Below are positions 38,434-45,758 of a stretch of DNA of 64,000 nucleotides, one piece after another. The stretch's first letter is position 1; each line of letters starts with the position of its first letter. The stretch is from assembly GCA_010671905.1 (NCBI GenBank), contig JAAHII010000001.1, positions 1,798,001 to 1,862,000 of the forward strand. Direction: 5' to 3'. A program made the position numbers and the translations under genes. This stretch comes from Leptolyngbya sp. SIOISBB (lineage in GTDB: Bacteria > Cyanobacteriota > Cyanobacteriia > Phormidesmidales > Phormidesmidaceae). The notes beneath the pieces are model-generated. The model was not told where the DNA came from. It saw nothing but the letters and a program-made list of their open reading frames with translations, and made no database searches.

Positions 38434-39684
38434 ATGACATACAGAATCTTGCATTGTGGTAAATCTCTAGAGAACTATTACCTGTGTATTCAACATCAAG
38501 TTGCTGGGTTCTTGTCAAGAGGCGCTAATCCAGGAGAAACAGTCTATCTAGCTGTCAAAGTTAATAGAAAAACTTATTGTGGCGTTAGGGCTAAATTAGG
38601 TGAGGTAACAGATTTCAAACCTTGGCCCGACGGGGATTCATATGTACATTGCTTAAAACTGACGGACATTGAATTCTGTGAACCTTTTGAAATGAAAGTT
38701 TTGGCTGAGATTGGAGGCAAGTATTGGTCATTAAAATATATGCAAATGGCTAAGCCCATAATTGATGAAGAAGTTTGGGAACTTCTCGATAAGACTTTCA
38801 ACTCTCTCCGTCAAAGTGAACTGTACAGATTTGATGGTGTCGATATTTCAACCGAACAAGATCAGCATGAAGTTGAGTCTGAGGAGATTGAAGTCGAAGA
38901 TGATGCTTTGCTCGAAGTTCCTGATGCCGAAATAAAGATCATGGGAACGTTCCAGACGGTTAGTTTTCTTAATGAGACAGATAAGATTCGAGGACTTGAA
39001 AAATTAGCAAATAAAAACTTTTACTCTCTATTTCCTCAATATCCTGAATCCAAAACTTTGTTAATACCGGACAATAGAATGTTTATCACGGAAGGTATTC
39101 AGTCTGAGGAACAGGAGTTCATTACTGGAATTAGGACTATTCCTGATGCCCTCCTAATAATTTATCGGGGGAAAACTGATATTCCTTTTCAAATAAATCT
39201 GATTGAGTATGAATGCTATGGAGAGCAGAAAAAACGGGCATTGGAGAAAAGTACATACCTTAATGGTCATATTATCCCTCAGCTCATGAAATTTGCCTCA
39301 AGCTTTAGTGTTGTTACTGATCGACAGATTAGAGAAAGAACTGCTAAACGCTGGGCGCAAAAGATCATTGACTATATTTACAATGATGAATCAGCTCAGA
39401 GAAAAATCACGAATTGGATGAGAGAGCTTCATCCAGATCTCAGGGAACAAAGAGTTGCGCTTGAGATCCAGGAATCACTCTTGCAAGCTTTCAGGACTAA
39501 TTTGCAAGTCATGTTAGTAATAGATGAGCTCAGCGCTGAACAAAAATCTACAATCTCTAACGTAGTTAAGGCATTCAAACTCGAAAATGGCTCAAATATT
39601 GCTTTCATTGGATATGTTGTTCGTTTAGAACAAAAAATTCAAATGGTCGATGGGAGTGCTGAATATGCTTTGTCAGTTCAGTAA
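38434..39684 (+). CDS. Predicted EVE/PUA-like plus PD...ExE nuclease-like protein, AT-rich
   Basis: A protein of 416 aa with no confident family. Residues 1-120 have the rhythm of an EVE/ASCH (PUA-like) domain: GETVYLAVKVNRKTYCGVRA, then FKPWPDGDSYV. An acidic linker spans about 141-165. The C-terminal half has PDALLII (Asp238), then INLIEYECYGE (Glu258, Glu260) and LNGHIIPQLMKFASSF. A PD followed about 20 residues later by ExE resembles BamHI-type variants of the PD-(D/E)xK active site. The AT-rich composition and lack of GCGATCGC sites suggest recent transfer. The start follows the stop of the restriction fragment by two bases. An in-frame ATG at 38404 lies inside that fragment. Function is inferred: perhaps a modification-sensing nuclease. 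Confidence 0.6.
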   Translation: MTYRILHCGKSLENYYLCIQHQVAGFLSRGANPGETVYLAVKVNRKTYCGVRAKLGEVTDFKPWPDGDSYVHCLKLTDIEFCEPFEMKVLAEIGGKYWSLKYMQMAKPIIDEEVWELLDKTFNSLRQSELYRFDGVDISTEQDQHEVESEEIEVEDDALLEVPDAEIKIMGTFQTVSFLNETDKIRGLEKLANKNFYSLFPQYPESKTLLIPDNRMFITEGIQSEEQEFITGIRTIPDALLIIYRGKTDIPFQINLIEYECYGEQKKRALEKSTYLNGHIIPQLMKFASSFSVVTDRQIRERTAKRWAQKIIDYIYNDESAQRKITNWMRELHPDLREQRVALEIQESLLQAFRTNLQVMLVIDELSAEQKSTISNVVKAFKLENGSNIAFIGYVVRLEQKIQMVDGSAEYALSVQ

Positions 39685-39698
39685 TGAGCATGCAGTAC

Positions 39699-39927
39699 AG
39701 CAACAGTGGGGCATCACCAAACTCTACAACGCCTACTTCGACGAACCCGCCAGCCAGCTTTACAAGTTGCACAAACAGCTCGATGCCTCGTGCTGCAAGC
39801 CTACGACTTTAGTCCGGACGACGACCTGCTCGAAAAACTCCTCACCCTCAACCTCGAATTCGCCGAGAAAGAAAAACGCGGCGAAGCTGTTGTAGGGCCT
39901 TGGGATCCTACGAAGGATCCCCCTTAA
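39699..39927 (+). pseudogene. Class IIG restriction-modification enzyme, C-terminal fragment 1
   Basis: Read with one frame change near 39790, the translation gives WGITKLYNAYFDEPASQLYK, then LQAYDFSPDDDLLEKLLTLN and EKEKRGEAVVGPWDP. This is the C-terminal end of the class IIG family whose N-terminus lies at 37850. It follows the AT-rich gene directly and ends at the first palindromic repeat, within the GGATCC of its border. Confidence 0.7.
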
Positions 39928-40013
39928 TCCCCCTTCAAAAGGGGGAAATCCTTGCACAGCGGGAATTCTGAAATAGCCCCCTTTTCAAGGGGGGCGGCGA
40001 CAGCGGGGGATCC
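39916..40013 (+). repeat. 98-bp palindromic-ended repeat, copy 1
   Basis: Begins GGATCCCCC and ends GGGGGATCC (a 9-bp terminal inverted repeat), with internal C-run/G-run hairpins (CCCCCTTC AAAA GGGGGA, and CCCCCTTTTCAAGGGGG). It is nearly identical to 40068-40163. This type of CCCCTTAATCCCCC palindrome is common between cyanobacterial genes. Confidence 0.85.
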
Positions 40014-40067
40014 TCAGCATGTCCTGCTATTTTGCAGTCGCTCAACAAGTCTTTGCACATCCTGCCA

Positions 40068-40163
40068 GATCCCCCTTAATCCCCCTTCAAAAGGGGGAAA
40101 TCCTTGCACAGCGGGAATTCTGAAATAGCCCCCTTTTCAAGGGGGCGGCGACAGCGGGGGATC
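40068..40163 (+). repeat. 96-bp palindromic-ended repeat, copy 2
   Basis: Second copy of the repeat at 39916-40013, in the same orientation and 54 bp away. Its right border abuts the ATG of the DUF559 gene (40166), so the repeat forms the leader of that gene. Confidence 0.85.
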
Positions 40164-40165
40164 CC

Positions 40166-40546
40166 ATGGCCCAACTCAACAACAGTGACTTTCATCTGCC
40201 CTACAATCCCGCTCTCGCCTTCAGAGCCAAAGAACTGCGAAAAAGCATGACCCCAGCCGAAAAAAAGTTGTGGTATCAATATCTCAGAAACTTTAAACAT
40301 AGAGTCTTAAGACAGCGACCGATTGACCACTTCATTGTCGATTTCTACTGCCCTCATCTCAAATTGATCATTGAAGTGGATGGAGATAGCCATTTCAACG
40401 AAACTGCTAGAGCCTATGATCTACAAAGGAGCCAGACTTTGGCTGGGTATGGGCTCCAGGTTATACGGTTCACCAATGAACAAGTATTTGGCCAGTTTGA
40501 AGCTGTTTGTGCATCTATCAAAGCCGCAATTTCTCCCGTCAAATAA
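40166..40546 (+). CDS. DUF559 domain endonuclease (Vsr-like fold)
   Basis: A protein of 126 aa. After a short N-terminus it has AKELRKSMTPAEKKLWYQYL, then HRVLRQRPIDHFIVDFYCPH, then LIIEVDGDSH and GLQVIRFTNEQV. This is the full DUF559 pattern. The family is related to Vsr/PD-(D/E)xK nucleases, with Asp in VDFYC and Glu/Asp in EVDG as the likely metal ligands. The gene sits between direct repeats of a restriction-gene 3' end and right after palindromic repeat copy 2. Such small nucleases often occur with mobile DNA. The biological role is not established. Confidence 0.9.
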   Translation: MAQLNNSDFHLPYNPALAFRAKELRKSMTPAEKKLWYQYLRNFKHRVLRQRPIDHFIVDFYCPHLKLIIEVDGDSHFNETARAYDLQRSQTLAGYGLQVIRFTNEQVFGQFEAVCASIKAAISPVK

Positions 40547-40550
40547 ACTC

Positions 40551-40643
40551 CTCAAAAAACTCCTCGCCATCAACCTCGAACTCGCCGAAAAAGAAAAACG
40601 CGGTGAGGCTGTTGTGGGGCCGTGGGATCCGACAAAAACTTAA
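40551..40643 (+). pseudogene. Class IIG restriction-modification enzyme, C-terminal fragment 2
   Basis: Reads LLKKLLAINLELAEKEKRGE then AVVGPWDPTKT-stop, the same C-terminal end as at 39829-39914 but with about one base in ten changed. The two copies flank the palindromic repeats and the DUF559 gene as a direct repeat of about 85 bp. Confidence 0.75.
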
Positions 40644-40679
40644 ACCAGTAAGCTATACACACAGTCAGGAGGCTAAGTC

Positions 40680-40916
40680 ATGGAATCAGCCGCATCTCCT
40701 CTCAACACTCAACTCGTCGAATCTCTCATTCAGGTCATTCAGTCCCTCTCCGCACCGGAACAAGCCCTGCTACTTGACAAGCTGCTTGGCGCAGTCCCCT
40801 ATCCATCAACCCCTGAGCTGATGCACCTGGCTGAGCAAGGGGGCAGCTTCGACTTCTGGCACGCAGAACCTGACCTCTACACCCCTCAAGATGGGGAACC
40901 CGTCATATGGTCGTAA
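40680..40916 (+). CDS. Antitoxin-like protein of a MazF/PemK pair
   Basis: A protein of 78 aa with a strong AGGAGG ribosome binding site about eight bases before the ATG. It has a predicted helical N-terminal half (LVESLIQVIQSLSAPEQALL) and a tail rich in acidic and aromatic residues (FDFWHAEPDLYTPQDGEPVIW), as is typical for antitoxins that cover a toxin. The stop overlaps the toxin gene start by 10 bp. The antitoxin call rests on that arrangement; the protein family itself is not recognised. Confidence 0.75.
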   Translation: MESAASPLNTQLVESLIQVIQSLSAPEQALLLDKLLGAVPYPSTPELMHLAEQGGSFDFWHAEPDLYTPQDGEPVIWS

Positions 40917-41251
40917 AAGGCAGCATCGTTCTCGTCAATTTTCCCTTCACCGACCTTAGCCAAACGAAACTCCGGCCAGCCATCATTTTATGGATTGACC
41001 CAGCCGGAAATGATGTGATTGTTTGTGCAATTACATCTCAAAAAACTGACCAGGTGTCTGACGGAGAACTACTTCTGAAATCTACTGACCCAGAATTTTC
41101 TAAAACGGGTCTGCGCGTAACTTCAAAAGCCCGAATCACTCGCATCGCTACCCTCAATCGTCAACTTGTGGTTAGACAACTGGGTGACTTAGGCAAATAC
41201 CAACACCAGCAATTGAATACCCTGATGACTCAAGCCTTTCAGCTCGCTTAA
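40907..41251 (+). CDS. MazF/PemK-type endoribonuclease toxin
   Basis: A protein of 114 aa with the PemK/MazF fold: KGSIVLVNFPFTDLSQTKLRPAIIL (the loop bearing conserved Arg), VCAITSQ, then the GLRVTSKARITRIATLNRQL segment. Relatives cleave mRNA at short sequences. The 10-bp overlap with the preceding antitoxin gene implies translational coupling. The pair probably acts as an addiction module that stabilises this mosaic locus. Confidence 0.9.
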   Translation: MVVKGSIVLVNFPFTDLSQTKLRPAIILWIDPAGNDVIVCAITSQKTDQVSDGELLLKSTDPEFSKTGLRVTSKARITRIATLNRQLVVRQLGDLGKYQHQQLNTLMTQAFQLA

Positions 41252-41267
41252 CAGGTGATTCAGATTC

Positions 41268-41335
41268 AGCAGCCCACAGCTTTAGCCCCGACGACGATCG
41301 CCTTAAAAACTCCTCGTTTCTAACCTGGAGACTTT
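41268..41335 (+). pseudogene. Class IIG restriction-modification enzyme, C-terminal fragment 3
   Basis: AAHSFSPDDDRLK followed, after a one-base shift, by LLVSNLETL corresponds to QAYDFSPDDDLLEKLLTLNLE of fragment 1. It lies just after the toxin gene. This is the third relic of the same 3' end within 1.6 kb. Confidence 0.6.
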
Positions 41336-41339
41336 AGCA

Positions 41340-41957
41340 TTACACTTCAGTTTCAGTGGATTGAATCGTGGGCGTGACATCAATGATCGGCTCATCAACA
41401 TCAATGACTTCAATCGTCACGGGTTGACTCGTCGCGGTCGACTCGGTTTTAGGATTCGCACTTGGCGATTTGAGTTGCTCAACCACCCGTTGAAAAAAGT
41501 TTTTGGCCTTGAGATAGCGATCGCCATACTCATCCGTCATATCGTGATCAAATTTGACCGCGTTATTGTTGACAGACTTTCTGAAAGCTTGAAACCAATC
41601 ACCCTTGCGATCGCGTACCACCGTCAAAGCATCGAACAGAATTGTTTTCCAAGTAGGTACAACGGTCTCGGCATCCGAACTGTCATCCGCAGTTTCCGTC
41701 GCCGCCTCAGCACCAGAATGCACTGCATCGGTGACGACATCAGCCGCACCTTCAGGAGCTTCATGCAGATCTTCTAGGATTTCCGCAACCGACTTGCGAG
41801 TTGACACATTCAACTCTGATGACCCTTCTTTGATTTCCTCAAAGGTCATGGCAGCCGCCGCTTTTAGAATATCGCCAATGCGACTTGCCCGTTGCTTACT
41901 TTCGGTTTGGGCCTGTTCTAGCTCAGTTTTGATGCGTTCCTTCACAGATGTTGTCAT
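41340..41957 (-). CDS. Hypothetical protein, acidic and helical
   Basis: A protein of 205 aa with no signal peptide. The first 75 residues are helical and charged (KERIKTELEQAQTESKQRAS). A middle Ala/Glu-rich stretch follows, then a basic/aromatic block (WKTILFDALTVVRDRKGDWF) and an acidic Thr/Val tail. GAGGAAAT lies eight bases before the ATG. No family is recognised. It is close to a YkvA-family gene on the same strand (51 bp) and may be co-transcribed. Confidence 0.65.
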   Translation of the reverse strand: MTTSVKERIKTELEQAQTESKQRASRIGDILKAAAAMTFEEIKEGSSELNVSTRKSVAEILEDLHEAPEGAADVVTDAVHSGAEAATETADDSSDAETVVPTWKTILFDALTVVRDRKGDWFQAFRKSVNNNAVKFDHDMTDEYGDRYLKAKNFFQRVVEQLKSPSANPKTESTATSQPVTIEVIDVDEPIIDVTPTIQSTETEV

Positions 41958-42008
41958 GGTGTAATTTCCTCAGAATCTTGAATAACTTCAGCGAGTTTCA
42001 AAACGTGA

Positions 42009-42311
42009 TTAATGAACGGATACTGATTCAATATCAATCACATTTCCATAATCATGAGAGTCAACCGCTTGATTTACTTGCTGAAACCGTTTGCGGCGTC
42101 GATCAGTCGCCATCTGAGTCAACTCAGTCACAACAATTGTGGCCAACAAACCATCATCAATCCAGCCAATAATTGGGAAAACGTCTGGCGAAATATCTAA
42201 TGGGCTGACTAAGTAAATAACGGAACCTAAAATGACTAGCCAACGATATTTTGAGTTGCGTAGTAAGTTTCTTAGCCACTTAACTATGGGGGCAGCAAAC
42301 AACCGCTTCAT
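42009..42311 (-). CDS. YkvA family protein (DUF1232)
   Basis: A protein of 100 aa. The signature YLVSPLDISPDVFPIIGWID is the hallmark of the DUF1232/YkvA membrane family. A helix just before it (YRWLVILGSVIYL) and one after (LLATIVVTELTQM) anchor it in the membrane. The ATG at 42311, with GAGGTG about eight bases upstream, is preferred over a GTG nine bases earlier. The role is not known. Confidence 0.9.
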   Translation of the reverse strand: MKRLFAAPIVKWLRNLLRNSKYRWLVILGSVIYLVSPLDISPDVFPIIGWIDDGLLATIVVTELTQMATDRRRKRFQQVNQAVDSHDYGNVIDIESVSVH

Positions 42312-42491
42312 CGATTTCACCTCTCAAGTCCAACCTTATCTTGACAGGTGAACTCAATTCACACAGGTGTTGCTTTCCCAAGGAAATACGCGGTTTTCAC
42401 ACCGAACCAACCGTACAGTAGTTGCCGATAAGGCATAGCATTCCAGGTTTCTAGCAAGCAATAAGTTGCACAACGATACGGCAAAATAATG

Positions 42492-43487
42492 TTATTTGCC
42501 GCCGACTTTTTGACGTATTTTTTGAAAAAAACGCTGCAGTCGTAGCTGCACAATGCGCTGAGGTGAAAGACCTAAAATATCCGCTGACTGCTGGTCAACA
42601 TGGTCAAAGAAATCATTCACCGCTGTCAAGATTTCTTGCAGTCGGAAAACAATTTTGTCTTCTCGATATAAGTCAAAAAAGTCATCAGGCAATGTCTGTG
42701 TAGCAGGCGTTTGCAGAGCAGCCAAAATGCGATCGCGATCATAAGCTGTCGAATAGGTGCCAATTGACTGACAGTTAAACCCCGGATCGAGATAATCAGC
42801 CAGCGCGCCATTCACACTTGAAAACACCTGACAACCACAGGCCATCGCTTCCATCGGCGGTAGGCCAAACCCCTCAGTGACTTTGTACTGTGCCCAGTAT
42901 TCTGCTGTGTCGTATAGATACACTTTGCTGCGGTTAAAGAGTGCGGCCAAATCTTCGACAAAGCGATCCAACAGCACCACATGGCAGTGCGGCTGCAAAG
43001 CGGGCACCAACTGTTTGAGTAAATACTCCGACGACTTGCGCACCTGCACCAGCACGTCGATGTCTCGGGGCTCACCGCGATCGCTAAATTCCGGCGAGAT
43101 TTGATTGGGCAAAAAGAAAATCGGCGAGCTGGGACACAGTTGTCCCCAGTACCCCATCGTGTTGCGACTCACTGTAAGAATCGGCACCCAGCTCGGCAAC
43201 CGAAAACCGTAGCCCGCACTGTGGGCATGATAGACCACAGCTCTACCCTGCAAGCGTTGGATCAGCTTGGGCACATGAAAGCCCCAACTCACCACAAAAG
43301 CAATGTCGCCCGTATCTTGTTGCAACACGTCATCGAGAAACAGGGTGTTGGCCTCTCGTTGTTCATAGGTGACCACCGCCACGTCACAGACTTGTCGGGC
43401 CAGCTCCACTGTTTTGAGTTCGGCAAAGAGCCCCCCACAGGCAAACTTGCCGTCTGTCCCCGGCAGCAAAAAGTAGAGCGATCGCAC
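42492..43487 (-). CDS. Glycosyltransferase family 4-like protein
   Basis: A protein of 331 aa with a GT-B fold. The C-terminal domain contains VTEGFGLPPMEAMACGCQVF, the E-x7-E nucleotide-sugar motif of GT4 enzymes. The N-terminal domain has GGLFAELKTVELAR and VVYHAHSAGYGF. The start is GTG 43487. Polysaccharide or glycolipid synthesis is likely. The sugar donor is unknown. It is a single gene. Confidence 0.87.
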   Translation of the reverse strand: MRSLYFLLPGTDGKFACGGLFAELKTVELARQVCDVAVVTYEQREANTLFLDDVLQQDTGDIAFVVSWGFHVPKLIQRLQGRAVVYHAHSAGYGFRLPSWVPILTVSRNTMGYWGQLCPSSPIFFLPNQISPEFSDRGEPRDIDVLVQVRKSSEYLLKQLVPALQPHCHVVLLDRFVEDLAALFNRSKVYLYDTAEYWAQYKVTEGFGLPPMEAMACGCQVFSSVNGALADYLDPGFNCQSIGTYSTAYDRDRILAALQTPATQTLPDDFFDLYREDKIVFRLQEILTAVNDFFDHVDQQSADILGLSPQRIVQLRLQRFFQKIRQKVGGK

Positions 43488-43554
43488 TGACCGTTTCCTC
43501 GTGACGCTATCCCCGGATTTTACGGTAATTCAGCGATCGGGTAACAGCGGCTAA

Positions 43555-44460
43555 TCAGCTAACATGCGCATCAGCAAACGCCCCAATCCCTTGCAAGGCA
43601 TCTAAAAAGGCATAGACGGCGGGGCTATGCAGCGCCTCTTTTAACAGCGTTGCACCAATCGGCCGAAATAGCGGAAAGGGCAATCGACAAACGCTGACCC
43701 CATCGGGCACTGGTTTTGCGGCAAGCTCAGTCATCAAGGCAATGCCGAGTCCCTGTTGCACCATACCGGCCATAGAGGAGTCATGACGAATGCGATAAGT
43801 GACCTCCAACCTTTTGTCTAACTCCCGCAGGCGATCGCGAATACGGAACGAACAACTGTCGTAACTCGAAGAAATCAGCGGATATCGATATAAATCATCG
43901 ATAGTGAGTTGCGCATCTCGTAGGCCATGCTGTGGCGGCATCAGGGCAACGTAGTGGTCATCAAGTATATGGATCGTTTCAAATGCTTCACCACCGAGCA
44001 TTTCAGCCACGCATACATCGACCTGCCCCTGGATCAGAGCTTGTTTGAGTTGATACAGCTCATCCAATTCAAGGAGTGAAATTTGGATGGACGGATGCAC
44101 TTGGTGCAAGCGGGCGATCGCTTCTGGCAACAAATGCGTGGCAATACTGCGAAACGAGGCGATCCGTACCGTGCCGCCTTCTAATCCCCTTTCGTGAACT
44201 GCTGCATGGGTGATGTTTTCCAGTAGCGATTGGATTTGGCGGGCATCCTGCAAAATACGCTCGCCCACTGGTGTCAACTGGGCACCATGGCGTCCACGGT
44301 GAAATACCATTACCCCAAGCTCATTTTCTAGTGTGGCGATCGCATGACTTACCGTCGATTGAGTAATGTCCAGCTGCAATGCGGCCTCACTGAAGTTGCC
44401 ATACTCAGCCACTGCCAGCAATGCGCGGATTTGCGACAGCTTCAGCTTCCAAGGATTCAT
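43555..44460 (-). CDS. LysR-type transcriptional regulator
   Basis: A protein of 301 aa. The N-terminal winged helix-turn-helix is SQIRALLAVAEYGNFSEAAL, then LDITQSTVSHAIATLENELG. The effector-binding domain begins near residue 90 (RIASFRSIATHLLPEA). It is divergent from the gene at 44653. A palindrome TGCATA-N5-TATGCA in the spacer is a plausible binding site. The inducer is unknown. Confidence 0.93.
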   Translation of the reverse strand: MNPWKLKLSQIRALLAVAEYGNFSEAALQLDITQSTVSHAIATLENELGVMVFHRGRHGAQLTPVGERILQDARQIQSLLENITHAAVHERGLEGGTVRIASFRSIATHLLPEAIARLHQVHPSIQISLLELDELYQLKQALIQGQVDVCVAEMLGGEAFETIHILDDHYVALMPPQHGLRDAQLTIDDLYRYPLISSSYDSCSFRIRDRLRELDKRLEVTYRIRHDSSMAGMVQQGLGIALMTELAAKPVPDGVSVCRLPFPLFRPIGATLLKEALHSPAVYAFLDALQGIGAFADAHVS

Positions 44461-44528
44461 GGCTCAATCCGGTAAACATCCGTAGCCAAACCCTATCGTA
44501 ATCATCGATGGAACACATATCGATTTTC

Positions 44529-44545
44529 TGCATAGGTGCTATGCA
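44529..44545. promoter_or_regulatory. Palindrome, probable LysR-type operator
   Basis: TGCATA-GGTGC-TATGCA, a perfect 6-bp inverted repeat containing a T-N11-A core (T44533 to A44545). It lies between the divergently oriented LysR gene and the gene at 44653. That placement is usual for autoregulation and target control. Confidence 0.55.
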
Positions 44546-44652
44546 CATTATGCGTGGGTCTTCTCATCTCAGCTCGCTAGATTAGGGCCAAAGGGGATCA
44601 CTCATATCCACCTCACATGAGATCACACATTCCAGTTTGAGAGGCCAATATT

Positions 44653-44952
44653 ATGAACACCTACACTGAAAAATCCGCCTTATTCCAGCCTCCTCGTCAC
44701 GGACTAAGCGCGATCGTTGATCACCTTCAATACACCACTGCTTATCACCCAAGCAAATTGGGACAGTTGTTCAACCAGCTGGGACAGGCTGTGATGAACT
44801 GGCTCACAACAGGTTCATTGCCTCGCGTTTCTAAAACGATGCAAAACGGGACAGAAGTCTGGAAGGTGTACGACCCCATCTCGAACTGCACGCGCTACTT
44901 CGAGCAAGAAACGGCTTTGCGAGTCTGGATGGAAGAACGCTACTACCAGTAA
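44653..44952 (+). CDS. Conserved small protein next to LysR regulator
   Basis: A protein of 99 aa. The C-terminal half (GTEVWKVYDPISNCTRYFEQ then ETALRVWMEERYY) is well formed and looks conserved. The middle, FNQLGQAVMNWLTTGSLPRV, is helical. No signal or membrane segment is seen. The divergent LysR gene and the operator-like palindrome suggest it is the regulator's target. Its function is unknown. Confidence 0.7.
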   Translation: MNTYTEKSALFQPPRHGLSAIVDHLQYTTAYHPSKLGQLFNQLGQAVMNWLTTGSLPRVSKTMQNGTEVWKVYDPISNCTRYFEQETALRVWMEERYYQ

Positions 44953-45000
44953 TCCGATTAGCCAGGCCGGGAAAGGCTGAGGATAATCGCTTCAGGGCAA

Positions 45001-45028
45001 AGGGGAACGGTGACATCACTGTTCCCCT
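45001..45028. terminator. Hairpin between convergent genes
   Basis: AGGGGAACGGTGA, CA, TCACTGTTCCCCT: a 13-bp stem with one mismatch and a minimal loop, between the gene ending at 44952 (plus) and the one ending at 45078 (minus). There is no long T-run on either side, so it may be a weak bidirectional terminator or an mRNA-stabilising stem. Confidence 0.55.
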
Positions 45029-45077
45029 GATTGCGTAGGCATCAGCTGCGCCGCCCTGCACTCTGAGGTTGGCAGGA

Positions 45078-45500
45078 CTAATCCTCACTGTCCGCTGCCC
45101 CCAGAGTTTGCCAAACCCGAGCGATCGCGGCTTCCAATAATTCCGTATCGGCAATCCAGCGATAGCGTTCTAGGTCGAGTTTGCCCGCTGCGTTAAACTC
45201 GATGCCCTCAGCTTCTAACAGAGACTGTTGATAATCGTCAGTGCCATTGCGATGGGGCGATCGCGAGACTTCTCCCTTCGCGTTAATCACCCGATGCCAA
45301 GGCATTTCATCCGCATCAGTCACTCGGTATAGGGCATACCCCACCACTCGCGGCTTACCGATTAAGCCAGCAAGTTCTGCCACTTGCCCATAGGTGGCAA
45401 CTTGCCCATAAGGAATTTGACGCACTACGGCATAAATCAAATCATAGGTATTCGCCATCCGTTGCCTCAGTTGCAGTGACTCTAATTCTGACAGCACCAT
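45078..45500 (-). CDS. Alkyltransferase-like (ATL) DNA-binding protein
   Basis: A protein of 140 aa, homologous to the DNA-binding domain of O6-methylguanine-DNA methyltransferase (VRQIPYGQVATYGQVAELAG, then VGYAL and PWHRVINAKGEVS). The acceptor cysteine in the family motif PCHR is replaced by Trp (PWHR), the mark of ATL proteins. Those bind O6-alkylguanine without repairing it and pass it to nucleotide-excision repair. A second start 14 codons in is possible. It is a single gene. Confidence 0.9.
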   Translation of the reverse strand: MVLSELESLQLRQRMANTYDLIYAVVRQIPYGQVATYGQVAELAGLIGKPRVVGYALYRVTDADEMPWHRVINAKGEVSRSPHRNGTDDYQQSLLEAEGIEFNAAGKLDLERYRWIADTELLEAAIARVWQTLGAADSED

Positions 45501-45758
45501 GATTCTTCAGAGGTTCATAACTTTCTTAATGGTTGATTAAGTTCTTGCTAACGCGATGCCCAATGCCCCTGATATCGAGGGTTATCACCTATGTTGAACT
45601 TACTACTGCTGCAACTACGGCGGGCCGTTACAGCTGCAGCTAGCCCTGTTTAACTGATCAAACTCATCCAGTTTTGGGATTGCAGCCGCGAAGGGATGTG
45701 GTACCGCGATCGCGCACTCAGGGATTCATGCCAGCTCACTCACCATCAGTAGCAGCCC

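Noticed and set aside
39916-40163. Two-repeat CRISPR with one spacer
   Set aside because: Repeats are 96-98 bp with palindromic borders and C/G runs, far too long for CRISPR, and a nuclease gene of a different type is adjacent.
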